From Myroides marinus (lineage in GTDB: Bacteria; Bacteroidota; Bacteroidia; Flavobacteriales; Flavobacteriaceae), in contig NZ_FNYS01000011.1 in assembly GCF_900109075.1 (NCBI RefSeq), positions 1-64,000 on the forward strand: a stretch of 64,000 nt of DNA, read 5' to 3'. A program made the position numbers and the translations under genes. The notes below the pieces were generated by a model that was not told the DNA's origin, did no database searches, and was given only the letters and a program-made list of their open reading frames with translations. Of this stretch, positions 1-8,874 are shown piece by piece. Within the stretch, counting starts at the first letter, position 1. Every line of letters begins with the position of its first letter.

Positions 1-28
1 TGGACTGACCCCAAAAAGTTGGACTAAG

Positions 29-787
29 TTATGCAATGTTTTTAATATAATGAGCTCGATATTCTATCGGGCTCATTCCATTTAAGTTAATCCTTATTCT
101 ATCGTTATTGTAATATTTAATATAGTCTTTGATCTCTTTACTCAATTCTACTATCGAAGTATATTTCTTCAGGTAAAATAGTTCTGACTTTAGCACTCCA
201 AAGAAATTTTCTATAATAGCATTATCTAGACAATTCCCTTTTCTAGACATACTTTGAATAATGTTATTAGCTTTGAGTTTGTGTTGATATTTTTGTAGTC
301 TATATTGCCATCCTTGATCAGAATGAAGTATAGTGTGGATATGTGCTCTATTCTCTTTTTTCCTTTTTTTAAATGCTTTATCAAGCATGTCAATAGTCTG
401 TTTATAATTGGGTGAAGTAGATAAATTATAACTAATAATCTCTCCATTAAATAAGTCTATAATTGGAGATAAATATAATTTATTTCCTTTTACATTAAAT
501 TCTGTCACATCAGTAGCCCACTTTTGATGAGGCTCTGTAGCTTTAAAATTTCGTTGAAGTATATTCTCTGCTTCTTTACCAACATCTCCTCTAAAAGACC
601 TGTATTTCTTAACTCGGATTATGCTTTTAAGATTTGATTTCTTCATTATCTTAGCGATAGTTTTAAAGTTTACAGGTATTCCTAACTCTTTTCTAAGAGC
701 TAATGTGATACGTCTGTATCCATACAATCCTTTGTGTTTATTGTAGATATCAACTACATGTTTGACTAAATTCACATGTTTATCCAA
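29..787 (-). CDS. IS3-family transposase OrfB (DDE integrase domain)
   Basis: This is the catalytic half of the transposase. The N-terminal part has the IS150-type helix-turn-helix (HKGLYGYRRI near residue 20). The rve/DDE core follows, with catalytic Asp in WATDVTEF, Asp in HSDQGWQY and Glu in DNAIIENFFG. The nominal start is TTG at 787, but the same frame stays open upstream to the end of orfA. There it encodes a typical OrfB N-terminus (VTELRRDHNL, then HLAGLARSCYYYH). I therefore infer that the protein is normally made as an OrfAB fusion by -1 frameshifting and not from the TTG. All three acidic residues are present, so the enzyme looks intact. Confidence 0.93.
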   Translation of the reverse strand: MDKHVNLVKHVVDIYNKHKGLYGYRRITLALRKELGIPVNFKTIAKIMKKSNLKSIIRVKKYRSFRGDVGKEAENILQRNFKATEPHQKWATDVTEFNVKGNKLYLSPIIDLFNGEIISYNLSTSPNYKQTIDMLDKAFKKRKKENRAHIHTILHSDQGWQYRLQKYQHKLKANNIIQSMSRKGNCLDNAIIENFFGVLKSELFYLKKYTSIVELSKEIKDYIKYYNNDRIRINLNGMSPIEYRAHYIKNIA

Positions 788-879
788 AAAAGAAACACTC
801 TTTATATGGTAATAATAACAACTACGAGCTAGCCCTGCTAAGTGTAGTAGGTGTTTTAAATTATGATCGCGCCTTAGCT

Positions 880-908
880 CCGTAACTATTACGGCTTTTT
901 CTTTTTGG
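880..908 (-). promoter_or_regulatory. Programmed -1 frameshift site with downstream hairpin
   Basis: On the minus strand the end of orfA reads CCAAAAAGAAAAAG (908 to 895), a double A-rich slippery run, followed directly by the stem-loop CCGTAA-TAG-TTACGG (894 to 880) that contains the orfA stop. OrfB is in the -1 frame relative to orfA, and that frame has no stop from here to 787. This arrangement matches frameshift signals known in the IS3 family; its use here is inferred. Confidence 0.75.
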
Positions 909-1428
909 CTTGCTTGCTTTGAGCCAAGGCTTCTAACTTTTTTAGATAAGCAATTTCTGCACGTAAATATTCATTTTCAATTTTCAATTTTTCTAAATCA
1001 GTCATTGAGCTTTTTATCCCAGGAATAGCGCTTTTCTTTGTCATTGAGGTAATTTTTTTGTTTTTCTTTAAATGTACACCCCGATTATCTTCTAAACCCT
1101 TAAATCCTTTGCTTTTAAATTTGGCTATCCATTGGAATAAGACAGAAGGATTTGAAATTCTATATCTCACACAGGTGTCTGTCAAAGATAAACCACTATT
1201 TTGATGCTCCTGAATAATATGAACTTTTTCTTCTATAGTGAATTTGTTTTTGGAGATTCCTCGTAATCCTTGTTCTCCATAAGCTTCATATAGTTTAAGC
1301 CAAAAGTAAAGGTTAAACTCACTAATTTTTTCTGATCCTGAAAGTCCACACATACTGTCTTTCCCTTCCAAAATAATAGTTACTAAACGTAACTTAAACT
1401 CGAAATTGTATTTCTGTTTTCTACTCAT
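889..1428 (-). CDS. IS3-family transposase OrfA (helix-turn-helix protein)
   Basis: OrfA has 179 residues and is the DNA-binding partner of the transposase. Two helix-turn-helix segments are visible, at about residues 10-60 and 65-115 (IIQEHQNSGLSLTDTCVRYR). A leucine-zipper-like coiled coil follows at about 143-168 (LEKLKIENEYLRAEIAYLKK), used in this family for multimerisation. The C-terminus is lysine-rich because the slippery A-tract encodes it. The ATG lies a few bases inside a large palindrome at the right end of the element. Length and domain order are normal for IS150-type OrfA. Confidence 0.92.
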   Translation of the reverse strand: MSRKQKYNFEFKLRLVTIILEGKDSMCGLSGSEKISEFNLYFWLKLYEAYGEQGLRGISKNKFTIEEKVHIIQEHQNSGLSLTDTCVRYRISNPSVLFQWIAKFKSKGFKGLEDNRGVHLKKNKKITSMTKKSAIPGIKSSMTDLEKLKIENEYLRAEIAYLKKLEALAQSKQAKKKKP

Positions 1429-1433
1429 AAAAA

Positions 1434-1466
1434 ATGCCCCAAAAAGTGTCTAACTTTTTGGGGCAT
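1434..1466. repeat. Perfect palindrome at the IS right end, in front of orfA
   Basis: The 14-bp arms ATGCCCCAAAAAGT and ACTTTTTGGGGCAT flank a 5-nt loop. One arm is the core of the terminal inverted repeat; the other is an internal copy of it. The structure sits 5 bp upstream of the orfA start codon, where it would fold in any transcript entering from outside. That could limit transposase expression from neighbouring promoters (inference). Confidence 0.7.
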
Positions 1467-1494
1467 GTCTAACATCGCTGCTATAGGCTTTTTC

Positions 1495-2409
1495 TTATTG
1501 AATAGAATTTGTGAAGGTAGAGATGTTTTTTAATAAATCTTTAAAAGCATTGATAAAGGCTCCCATTTGGAAGAATCCATGAATAGTGTCTTCGTAATAA
1601 TGTGTGTAAACAGGCGTGTTAAATTGTTTTAGTTTATCAGCGTATGCGTAAGCCTCATCTTTTAATGGATCATGTTCTGCTATGGCTATGAATGTAGGAG
1701 GGAGGTCTTCTAAATCATCTGCTAATAGAGGAATGGCATCAATATTAGTATGATCTGAAGTATCCGGTAGATACCACTGCCAAGCTTCTATCGCCCCTTT
1801 TAGGTTTAGTATTGGTCCATTTTGATAAGTAACCCATGATGAGGTGGTCATCTTATTATCAGTTACTGGATATATCAGTATTTGAGCACTAATTTTATGG
1901 CGTAGTTTTCTAGTAATTGTTGTAGCTAGTGCACCACCTGCACTATCGCCTGCTATAAATATTTTATTAGCGTTAATCCCTAGTGATGAAGCGTGATCTA
2001 TAATCCATCGTGTAGCTAATTCACAATCGTTTACCCCCTTAGGAAATGGATGTTCTGGAGCTAGAGCATAGTCAATAGCTATGATTAATGCCTGAGTTAC
2101 ATTAGCTAATTGGCGTAGTGGAGTATCATGTGTGTTTAAGCTTCCAGCATTAAACCAGCCTCCGTGAAAGTATATAATAACAGGTAGTTGCTCCTCGTGA
2201 TTTGGGCGATAAATACGAATAGGTATTTGATTGTTTTCTGTTGTTATTGTTTGCTCTTGTATTTGGTATACCTCTTCTTTTTTTCCTGCTAGCGATATAA
2301 ATTGTTCATAGAACGTACGACCTTGTTCTTGAGGAGATAATGTGTTGTCAGGTATTTCGATGTTTTCTATATGAGCTAAGACCTCTTTAATTTGCGTAGA
2401 TAATATCAT
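1495..2409 (-). CDS. Alpha/beta hydrolase, HSL-type carboxylesterase
   Basis: The 304-residue cytoplasmic hydrolase belongs to the hormone-sensitive-lipase-like esterases. The oxyanion motif HGGWFNAGS (near residue 82) is a variant of HGGG. The nucleophile elbow is GDSAGG (near residue 154), the acid is the Asp of EHDPLKDE, and the catalytic His lies in IHGFFQM near the C-terminus. No signal peptide is seen. The natural substrate is unknown; family members hydrolyse short-chain esters. It has no obvious operon partner: the IS lies just downstream and htpG upstream. The C-terminus looks natural, so the IS did not truncate it. Confidence 0.88.
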   Translation of the reverse strand: MILSTQIKEVLAHIENIEIPDNTLSPQEQGRTFYEQFISLAGKKEEVYQIQEQTITTENNQIPIRIYRPNHEEQLPVIIYFHGGWFNAGSLNTHDTPLRQLANVTQALIIAIDYALAPEHPFPKGVNDCELATRWIIDHASSLGINANKIFIAGDSAGGALATTITRKLRHKISAQILIYPVTDNKMTTSSWVTYQNGPILNLKGAIEAWQWYLPDTSDHTNIDAIPLLADDLEDLPPTFIAIAEHDPLKDEAYAYADKLKQFNTPVYTHYYEDTIHGFFQMGAFINAFKDLLKNISTFTNSIQ

Positions 2410-2581
2410 TATAAGTTGTTTTTAGATTTGATAACAAATTTAAAAAATAGGTGAGGGCTATAATAGTAAACAACTAAATGTGTGATACATACAAATTTGT
2501 TAGTAATGAATTAAAGGTATATAGGGGGATATGATATTGGGATATTTTTATTATTGCTAAATCTAGGTTTGTGGAATAGAA

Positions 2582-2622
2582 AAAAATAAAAGAGCCCACA
2601 ACATTTCTGTTACGGGCTCTTT
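2582..2622 (-). terminator. Intrinsic terminator of htpG
   Basis: On the minus strand AAAGAGCCC pairs with GGGCTCTTT and is followed by a T-rich run, just after the htpG stop. Confidence 0.85.
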
Positions 2623-2638
2623 TGGAAGTGCTATAATC

Positions 2639-4495
2639 TTATTTCAAGTTGTTGAAATTTCTCTTAACAAAGGCAGTAAGTTCTTCACCTTTTAATAAAC
2701 CTTGAGATAGTTTAGCAAGGTCCATTGCTTGTTTGATACTCTCTGTTCTAGTTGCTTCATCAGTATTACCGATGATGTTAGATGCTAGAGGAGAGTTAGT
2801 ATTTACTACTAGGTTATACATCTCTGGGAAGTTACCCATACCGAACATACCTCCACCACCAGACTGGCTCATCTCTTTCATACGACGCATAAACTCTGGT
2901 TGAGTGATGATAAATGGTTCTGCTGTGCTATCCATGGCTTCTAGCTTCACCGTATATTTATCTTTAGGTACGATGTTCTCTACGATATCTTGAAGAGACT
3001 TTTGTTCATCCTCAGATAATCTTGAGATTTCAGTTTCGTCTTTCTTGATCAAGTTATTGATATGATCAGCATCTACACGTACGAAAGTCATCTTCTCGTT
3101 ATCACTTTCTAATTTTTGGATTAAGTGTGATACGATAGGAGAGTCTAATAGTACTACTTGGTACCCTTTATCTTTCGCAGCAGCGATATAGCTGTGTTGT
3201 GCATCTTTATTAGAAGCATATAGGATAACTAGGTTACCATCTTTGTCTGTTTGGTTATCTTTAGTAGCTTCTTTAAGTTCTTCTAATGTATAGAACTTAT
3301 CTTCTACAGTAGGATATAACACAAAAGAGTTTGCTTTTTCGTAGAACTTCTCTTCAGATAGCATACCGTATTCTAATACGATTTTGATATCATTCCATTT
3401 GCTCTCAAAGTCTTCTCTGTTTTCGTTAAATAGAGATTTTAATTTATCAGCTACTTTACGAGTAATGTAATTAGAGATTTTCTTTACGTTACCGTCTGCC
3501 TGTAGGTAAGAACGAGAAACGTTAAGAGGAATGTCTGGAGAATCGATAACTCCTTTTAACATTGTCAAGAAGTCAGGTACAATACCCTCTACATTATCTG
3601 TTACGAATACTTGGTTTTGGTATAATTGGATTTTATCCTTTTGCATTTGAAGATCAGCACTTAACTTAGGGAAGTATAAGATACCTGTTAAGTTAAATGG
3701 GTAGTCTACATTCAGGTGAATGTGGAATAATGGTTCTTCGAATTGCGTAGGGTATAATTCTCTGTAGAAGTTTTTATAGTCTTCGTCATTTAAGTCAGCA
3801 GGTTGTTTAGTCCACGCTGGGCTAGGGTTATTGATGATAGTATCTACTAATACTTTATCGTCACCTTCACCTTCTTCGTGCGTACCAAATTTAATAGCTA
3901 CTGGCATAAACTTGTTATACTTCACTAATAACTCACGGATTTTATAGTCTTCTAAGAAGTCTAAAGAGTCTTCTGCGATGTGTAATACTATCTCAGTACC
4001 TCTGTCTGTCTTATCACAAGCTTCTAAAGTATACTCAGGGCTACCGTCACATGTCCAGTGTGCAGCAGGCTCGTCTTTAAATGATTTAGTGAAAATCTCT
4101 ACTTTATCAGCCACCATAAATGCTGAGTAGAACCCAAGACCAAAGTGTCCAATGATACCTGTGTCCTTAGCAGAGTCTTTATATTTCTCTAAGAACTCTT
4201 CTGCTCCAGAGAAAGCTACTTGGTTAATGTATTTTTCAACTTCATCTTTAGTCATCCCTAGACCTTGGTCGATGATGTGTAGTTTCTTGTTTTCTTTGTC
4301 TATTTTAACCTCGATAATAGGATCTCCATATTCTACATTAGTCTCTCCTATAGTCGTTAAGTGCTTAAGTTTTAATGTCGCGTCAGTAGCGTTAGATATT
4401 AACTCTCTTAAAAAAATTTCGTGATCGCTGTAAAGGAACTTTTTAATAAGTGGAAATATGTTTTCCACTGTAACGTTAATTTTTCCAGATGTCAT
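2639..4495 (-). CDS. htpG: Molecular chaperone HtpG (Hsp90)
   Basis: This is the bacterial Hsp90, an ATP-dependent dimeric cytosolic chaperone. The N-terminal GHKL ATPase domain shows RELISNATDA (near residue 30), DQGLGMT (near 80) and the lid motif GHFGLGFYSAFMV. Middle and C-terminal domains follow, giving 618 residues, the usual length. The frame is open upstream to 4582, but those 29 extra residues do not look like Hsp90. The family N-terminus begins at MTSGKINVTVEN, so I place the start at 4495. A region near residue 575 is glycine-rich (SGGGGMFGMG). The gene is monocistronic with its own terminator. Confidence 0.97.
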   Translation of the reverse strand: MTSGKINVTVENIFPLIKKFLYSDHEIFLRELISNATDATLKLKHLTTIGETNVEYGDPIIEVKIDKENKKLHIIDQGLGMTKDEVEKYINQVAFSGAEEFLEKYKDSAKDTGIIGHFGLGFYSAFMVADKVEIFTKSFKDEPAAHWTCDGSPEYTLEACDKTDRGTEIVLHIAEDSLDFLEDYKIRELLVKYNKFMPVAIKFGTHEEGEGDDKVLVDTIINNPSPAWTKQPADLNDEDYKNFYRELYPTQFEEPLFHIHLNVDYPFNLTGILYFPKLSADLQMQKDKIQLYQNQVFVTDNVEGIVPDFLTMLKGVIDSPDIPLNVSRSYLQADGNVKKISNYITRKVADKLKSLFNENREDFESKWNDIKIVLEYGMLSEEKFYEKANSFVLYPTVEDKFYTLEELKEATKDNQTDKDGNLVILYASNKDAQHSYIAAAKDKGYQVVLLDSPIVSHLIQKLESDNEKMTFVRVDADHINNLIKKDETEISRLSEDEQKSLQDIVENIVPKDKYTVKLEAMDSTAEPFIITQPEFMRRMKEMSQSGGGGMFGMGNFPEMYNLVVNTNSPLASNIIGNTDEATRTESIKQAMDLAKLSQGLLKGEELTAFVKRNFNNLK

Positions 4496-4662
4496 AGTCG
4501 TATGTTTAATTTTATTTGATTTTTTAATAATTTTACAGTCGTATAAGGACAAAAAAGATACCAAAGCAAAACAAGGTGTCACTTTGTCAGAAAACGGATA
4601 AATAGCTTATTTATTCGTAGCTTTGATAGAAGGAACTTATAATAATAACAATAATAAAACCT

Positions 4663-5121
4663 ATGAAAAAATTAGTATTATTTGGTGCAATGGCTTTGGC
4701 AGTAGCATCGTGTAAGCCTACGATGGACACTAAGTCACAAGTGGGAATTAAAGGGAACTGGACTCTAACTGATATCAAACATGTCGGAGGGGAGTTCGTT
4801 AAAGTAAATTCATTTAATATAGCAGACTCACAATGTTTTGTTGGAAGTCAGTGGAGATTTGTTTCTAACAATAACTCGGGGACAATGGAATTGACTAAAG
4901 GAGGTTCTTGCCCTAACTTCGCTAGTGATTTTAAATGGACTATTACTCCGAATGGAAACTTTGAATTTAAGTTCATAGATGATGGTGTAAAAGCTAAAAA
5001 TGTGACTACAGGGTATTCACTACGTGTAAAAAATCAAACAGCTGATACTTTTGAATTAGTTGATAAGTTTTACGCAGGTGGACAGTCATATGATGTAACT
5101 TATCGCTTCACTAAAAATTAA
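4663..5121 (+). CDS. Lipocalin-family outer-membrane-associated lipoprotein
   Basis: The 152-residue protein has a lipoprotein signal peptide ending in AVASC (Cys17). The mature part reads KGNWTLTDIKHVGGEF, then alternating strands, as in the small lipocalin-like domains (DUF4923/lipocalin-type) common in Bacteroidota. The ligand is unknown. A TAGCTTTG element at 4618-4625 is a plausible promoter -7 box. The next gene, an OmpA-type lipoprotein, starts 30 nt downstream with no terminator between, so the two are probably co-transcribed and may act together at the outer membrane or peptidoglycan. Confidence 0.8.
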   Translation: MKKLVLFGAMALAVASCKPTMDTKSQVGIKGNWTLTDIKHVGGEFVKVNSFNIADSQCFVGSQWRFVSNNNSGTMELTKGGSCPNFASDFKWTITPNGNFEFKFIDDGVKAKNVTTGYSLRVKNQTADTFELVDKFYAGGQSYDVTYRFTKN

Positions 5122-5151
5122 TACGGAGGTATAATTCAAACAACAAAAACA

Positions 5152-5859
5152 ATGAAAAAGACAACAACATTTATATTAGCTAGCTCATTATTAGTATCGT
5201 CAATGGCAATGACTAGCTGCGAAGCTGTAAAAAACTCTAATAACACACAAAGAGGTGCTACTATCGGTGCTGCTAGTGGTGCTATCATAGGTGGTATACT
5301 AGGTAATAACATCGGTAAAGGTGGTAATGGTGCTTTAGGTGCTGTACTAGGTGGTGTAGTAGGTGGTGCTGCAGGAGGTGTAATCGGTAACAAGATGGAT
5401 AAACAAGCACGCCAAATAGAAAACACTGTACCTGGTGCTCAAGTAGAACGTGTAGGAGAAGGAATTAAGTTAGTATTAGGAGAGAACTCTGTAAACTTTG
5501 ATTTAAACTCATCTACTTTAACTCAAAGAGCTAAGGATAATTTAGATAAACTAACTAAAGTATTTAAAGACCCTGAAAATGTCAATACAGATATCGAAAT
5601 ATATGGGTATACTGACAATACAGGTAAAGAAGAGTATAACTTAAGCTTATCTAAAAAGCGCGCGGCTTCTGTAAGACAGTACTTAGCTAGCCAAGGAGTA
5701 TCTGCAAGTCGTATGAAAACAGATGGTTTTGGTATCGCTGATCCTATCGCTTCTAATGATACTAAAGAAGGACAAGCAAAGAATAGACGTGTAGAATTCG
5801 CTATTAAAGCTAACGAACAAATGGTTCGTGACGCTCATAATCAAGCGGGAACACGCTAG
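5152..5859 (+). CDS. OmpA-family lipoprotein with glycine zipper (YiaD-like)
   Basis: The 235-residue protein starts with a lipobox signal (MAMTSC, Cys23). Next comes a long glycine-zipper segment at about residues 36-80 (GAASGAIIGGILG). The C-terminal OmpA peptidoglycan-binding domain runs from about 115 to 225, with NFDLNSSTL, YGYTDNTGKEEYN and KNRRVEFAI; the Asp and Arg expected to bind diaminopimelate are present. It should anchor the outer membrane to peptidoglycan. It is the second gene of a two-gene unit and ends at a strong terminator. Confidence 0.9.
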   Translation: MKKTTTFILASSLLVSSMAMTSCEAVKNSNNTQRGATIGAASGAIIGGILGNNIGKGGNGALGAVLGGVVGGAAGGVIGNKMDKQARQIENTVPGAQVERVGEGIKLVLGENSVNFDLNSSTLTQRAKDNLDKLTKVFKDPENVNTDIEIYGYTDNTGKEEYNLSLSKKRAASVRQYLASQGVSASRMKTDGFGIADPIASNDTKEGQAKNRRVEFAIKANEQMVRDAHNQAGTR

Positions 5860-5886
5860 GTATAGACAATATTTAAATTACTTAAG

Positions 5887-5919
5887 AACGACTATTTCAG
5901 TAGAGATAGTCGTTTTTTT
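5887..5919 (+). terminator. Intrinsic terminator after the OmpA lipoprotein gene
   Basis: The arms AACGACTA and TAGTCGTT are followed by seven T. Confidence 0.88.
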
Positions 5920-6006
5920 ATTAGATTCTTTGAATGTTATATTTTTTAGTGACGATTTAGCTTTATTATTGCTTTAGAGAAATAGTAAACCCCACACTGA
6001 TTAGCT

Positions 6007-6264
6007 ATGAAGTATGTTTTTTTAGTTATTACAGGACTTGCAGCTATGTTTATGTTTTGTGGTAGTAAAGAAGGAACAAGTATAAAAGAAACTGGTTTTT
6101 ATAGAGCTAGAGATATTAGAGGCTCAGAGATATTTGATTATTATAAATATGGAGTGTTAAGAGGGAATCATGATGCAGAGGATCCTTACTTTGAATGTAA
6201 ATTCAATGATGTAGCATCAGTGGATTTAGAAAGTTTTTTGACAGCATTTAAAGAAGAGCATTGA
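6007..6264 (+). CDS. Small putative lipoprotein, unknown function
   Basis: The protein has 85 residues. The N-terminus MKYVFLVITGLAAMFMFCGS looks like a signal peptide with a possible lipobox at Cys18. The short mature part is charged and aromatic (FYRARDIRG, FDYYKYGVL). I do not recognise a family. It stands alone between two terminators, so it is its own transcription unit if real. Confidence is moderate because it is short, but the signal peptide and terminator context favour a gene. Confidence 0.55.
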   Translation: MKYVFLVITGLAAMFMFCGSKEGTSIKETGFYRARDIRGSEIFDYYKYGVLRGNHDAEDPYFECKFNDVASVDLESFLTAFKEEH

Positions 6265-6312
6265 TTAAAGTAGAAAGGTTAAGTGAATATAATAGATCGT
6301 TAGTTACGAAGG

Positions 6313-6342
6313 AGGGGCTACCTAATGGTAACCCCTCTTTCT
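6313..6342 (+). terminator. Intrinsic terminator after the small lipoprotein gene
   Basis: The arms GAGGGGCTACC and GGTAACCCCTC form an 11-bp stem with one mismatch, followed by a short T-rich stretch. Confidence 0.7.
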
Positions 6343-6401
6343 GTAAATCAGTATTGAAAAAAATTGAATTCAAATATAAGATTATTGATGTAATCTTTAA
6401 A

Positions 6402-7919
6402 CTAGCAGTCTGTACACTTTAATGTATTGTCTTCCTGCATTTGGTACCAGTGTGCACCAGGTTTTAGATCCGATTGAGATTTTAATAACGCTTTTACTGG
6501 TTCGTTGATATACACTTTCTTCCCTTGTGGTATATAGATTGTGTAAAGTATTTTAGCTTTTTTAATATGTTTGTTTTTTACAGTTTCTGGTAAAAAATCT
6601 TTAGAAATAACTAGTTGATTGTTTAGTTTATTATAGTTGATAAAGTTTACATCAACTCGTATAGTTTCGTTGATTTTTTTGTTTAATTGTAAGTTGCTAA
6701 TTTCTGATGTTCCATAGATAGCTTCTTGGAATGTTGGTAATATTTCTATCTCAACAGGCAGTGTAGAATCTATCTCTTTTACTTCAAAACCTTCTGTTTT
6801 AGATTTGTCTGATGTAAAATAGTCTTTAGTCACTAAAGTTATATTAAGCTCATTTTGGTCTTCATCAAAAGAAAAGTCAGTAGTTGCTTTTGCGTCTTCT
6901 GTGTATTCTAGATAGTTGAAATTGCGTTCATAGTTCTTAGCGTCTAAGAAAGGCACAGTAAATAAGCCAATAGCGATAAACCAAATAATTAGTAAACCAA
7001 TAATTGTGATAGCTACATACTTGATATTGCTATAGATCATTCTTAATCCTATAAGTAACAACCCTACAAATGGAAGTGTCGCCATCGTAGTGATTAGGGT
7101 AATACTCAACCAAAATGGGTAAACAGTATTTGCGAAAAATGGAAAGTCGTGTCCTGCTTCTGATATGATTAGATCCTTGTTAATCCATGCGGCACATATA
7201 CCGATAATAGCTCCAAAAATGCTTAGTATACTCGTCACAATAAAGAATATCCCTATGATGTTTAGTATGATCTTACCACTTCTCTCACCAGCTCTTTGTG
7301 TTTGGTTTTTGATATTGTCGTAATCTATGTCGTTGATCTTAGATGTTACATAGTTTACGTTTTCCATTACCTTCTTTTCTATAGTAGAGATATTGATTGG
7401 CTCACGTTGCATCTCTAATATTTGAGATGTAGTCTTTGCTTCAGGTACTACTATCCATAGGATTAAGTATAATAGAATACCTGTACCATAGAATAATACT
7501 AAGATCATAAAGATGATTCGCATCCAGACAGTGTCTATCTTAAAATAGTGCCCTAGACCTGCTAGTACTCCACCTACCATAGCATTCTCTCCATCTCTAT
7601 ATAGTTTTTTGGTACCTGTATAGATATATTGTGTTTGCTGTTCTGTAGTGTTTTCTTCATCTATGATGTAATCTTCTGGTTTTCCCATAATAGAGATAAC
7701 TCTTTCTACATCATTAAGTGTTACTACTTGGTTTATTTCGGTGATATTTTCAGAGAATAGTTCAGCTATTCTGATTTCGATATCGTGAATTATTTCGTCT
7801 TGTTCTTCTTTTGGAAAAGAACGCTTGATCGCTTTAAGATATTGATCTAGTTTTTGATAAGCATTTTCGTCAATGTGAAAAACTGATCCGGCTATATTAA
7901 TTGTAAGTGTCTTATTCAT
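6402..7919 (-). CDS. PspC-domain inner-membrane protein
   Basis: The 505-residue membrane protein has a cytoplasmic N-terminal domain (about 1-95) of the kind found before PspC in Bacteroidota. The PspC domain (about 105-165) follows: KLYRDGENAMVGGVLAGL, then a hydrophobic helix ending ILWIVVPEA. Further membrane segments lie near 220-245, 275-295 and 300-320, and the C-terminal region (about 330-505) is hydrophilic and probably periplasmic. PspC proteins take part in envelope stress sensing; the exact role here is not known. The gene overlaps the upstream PadR regulator by 8 nt, so the two form one operon and the regulator likely controls both. Confidence 0.88.
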   Translation of the reverse strand: MNKTLTINIAGSVFHIDENAYQKLDQYLKAIKRSFPKEEQDEIIHDIEIRIAELFSENITEINQVVTLNDVERVISIMGKPEDYIIDEENTTEQQTQYIYTGTKKLYRDGENAMVGGVLAGLGHYFKIDTVWMRIIFMILVLFYGTGILLYLILWIVVPEAKTTSQILEMQREPINISTIEKKVMENVNYVTSKINDIDYDNIKNQTQRAGERSGKIILNIIGIFFIVTSILSIFGAIIGICAAWINKDLIISEAGHDFPFFANTVYPFWLSITLITTMATLPFVGLLLIGLRMIYSNIKYVAITIIGLLIIWFIAIGLFTVPFLDAKNYERNFNYLEYTEDAKATTDFSFDEDQNELNITLVTKDYFTSDKSKTEGFEVKEIDSTLPVEIEILPTFQEAIYGTSEISNLQLNKKINETIRVDVNFINYNKLNNQLVISKDFLPETVKNKHIKKAKILYTIYIPQGKKVYINEPVKALLKSQSDLKPGAHWYQMQEDNTLKCTDC

Positions 7920-8253
7920 CGTTGTTTTTTTTAGTAGTTATTTCTTCTACAGCATTTGATAGTTCGTACCACGTTTTAGCTAATTCGTCTAAAAACTGTT
8001 GGCCTGTCTCTGTTAGTTTATAATATTTACGAGGCGGACCTGAACTTGATTCTTCCCATCTGTAGGCAAGGTAATCATCGTTTTTTAATCTTGTTAGCAA
8101 CGGGTATACTGTCCCTTCTACCACTACTAACTTTACGCTTTTTAATTCGTCTAGTATCTCAGAAGTGTAGCAGTCTCTCTCTTTTAATATCGATAGAATG
8201 CAGAACTCTAAGATCCCTTTGCGCATTTGTGCTTTAGTGTTTTCTATATTCAT
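7912..8253 (-). CDS. PadR-family transcriptional regulator
   Basis: The 113-residue winged-helix regulator begins with the PadR signature QMRKGILEFCILSIL, then EGTVYPLLTRLKNDDYL (recognition helix and wing) and YYKLTETGQQFLDEL. It is the first gene of the padR-pspC unit, an arrangement frequent in Bacteroidota, and probably autoregulates it. A TATCTTTG -7 element lies upstream at 8282-8289 on the minus strand. The next gene is divergent, so the 150-bp intergenic region may hold promoters for both. Confidence 0.93.
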   Translation of the reverse strand: MNIENTKAQMRKGILEFCILSILKERDCYTSEILDELKSVKLVVVEGTVYPLLTRLKNDDYLAYRWEESSSGPPRKYYKLTETGQQFLDELAKTWYELSNAVEEITTKKNNDE

Positions 8254-8406
8254 AGTTACTATTGGTTCTTATTTTCTATAGCAAAGATATATCTAAAAGA
8301 AGGTACTTTGTATTGCATAGTACTATTTATTAACAATAAATTAACTTTTTAATATGCTTGCATAATAAACAAACATTTTTTGTATATTTAGAAAAAATCT
8401 GATTTT

Positions 8407-8868
8407 ATGAAGTTCAACGTATCAAATATTAATAAGTTTTTGTTCTTTAAATTGCCATCTGCATATTGGACAGGTGTACGTATGAAAGACATTTCTGACA
8501 CTAAAGCTGTAACAACTGTAAAACATGGGTGGAAAAATCAAAACCCGTTTAACTCAATGTACTTTGCGGTACAAGCTATGGCAGCAGAATTATCTACTGG
8601 TGCTTTAGTGATGAGAAAAATAGCTGAAAGTGGTCAAAAGATATCAATGTTAGTAGCTAATAATAATAGTAGTTTTACTAAAAAGGCTACGGGGCGTATA
8701 TTCTTTACTTGTGAGGATGGTGCTTTACTAGACAATGCTATTAAGCAAGCAATAGAGACTGGAGAAGGAGTAACTGTATGGATGAAAAGTATAGGAAGAA
8801 ATACAGATGGAGATCAGGTATCTGTTATGAACTTTGAATGGACATTAAAAGTAAAAAGTAAGAAATAA
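8407..8868 (+). CDS. DUF4442 hotdog-fold protein (thioesterase-like)
   Basis: The 153-residue protein matches the DUF4442 type: FFKLPSAYWTGVRM, then HGWKNQNPFNSMYFAVQAM (residues about 39-57), the region that forms the central hotdog helix. Hotdog proteins are often acyl-CoA thioesterases, but no substrate can be deduced. It lies 6 nt before a nucleoside-diphosphate-sugar epimerase-like gene, so the two are co-transcribed. No signal peptide is seen, so it is cytoplasmic. Confidence 0.8.
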   Translation: MKFNVSNINKFLFFKLPSAYWTGVRMKDISDTKAVTTVKHGWKNQNPFNSMYFAVQAMAAELSTGALVMRKIAESGQKISMLVANNNSSFTKKATGRIFFTCEDGALLDNAIKQAIETGEGVTVWMKSIGRNTDGDQVSVMNFEWTLKVKSKK

Positions 8869-8874
8869 ACAAAA

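Larger units (their letters stand above)
1..1474 (-). mobile_element. IS3-family (IS150-group) insertion sequence, nearly complete
   Basis: The element holds two minus-strand transposase frames between related ends. The left end (1-24) and the right end (1448-1474, read on the minus strand) both contain CCCCAAAAAGTT followed by GAC. Read outward, the right end finishes TGTTAGAC, the usual TG terminus of this family. By alignment the left inverted repeat should begin about three bases before the window, so the copy is probably intact but cut by the window edge. The right end lies about 20 bp from the stop codon of the next gene, so the insertion seems not to have broken it. Target-site duplications cannot be checked because the left flank is absent. 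Confidence 0.9.

Noticed and set aside
5136..5426. 96-codon minus-strand frame rich in Pro and Ala
   Set aside because: It is the reverse of the glycine-zipper codons of the OmpA lipoprotein.
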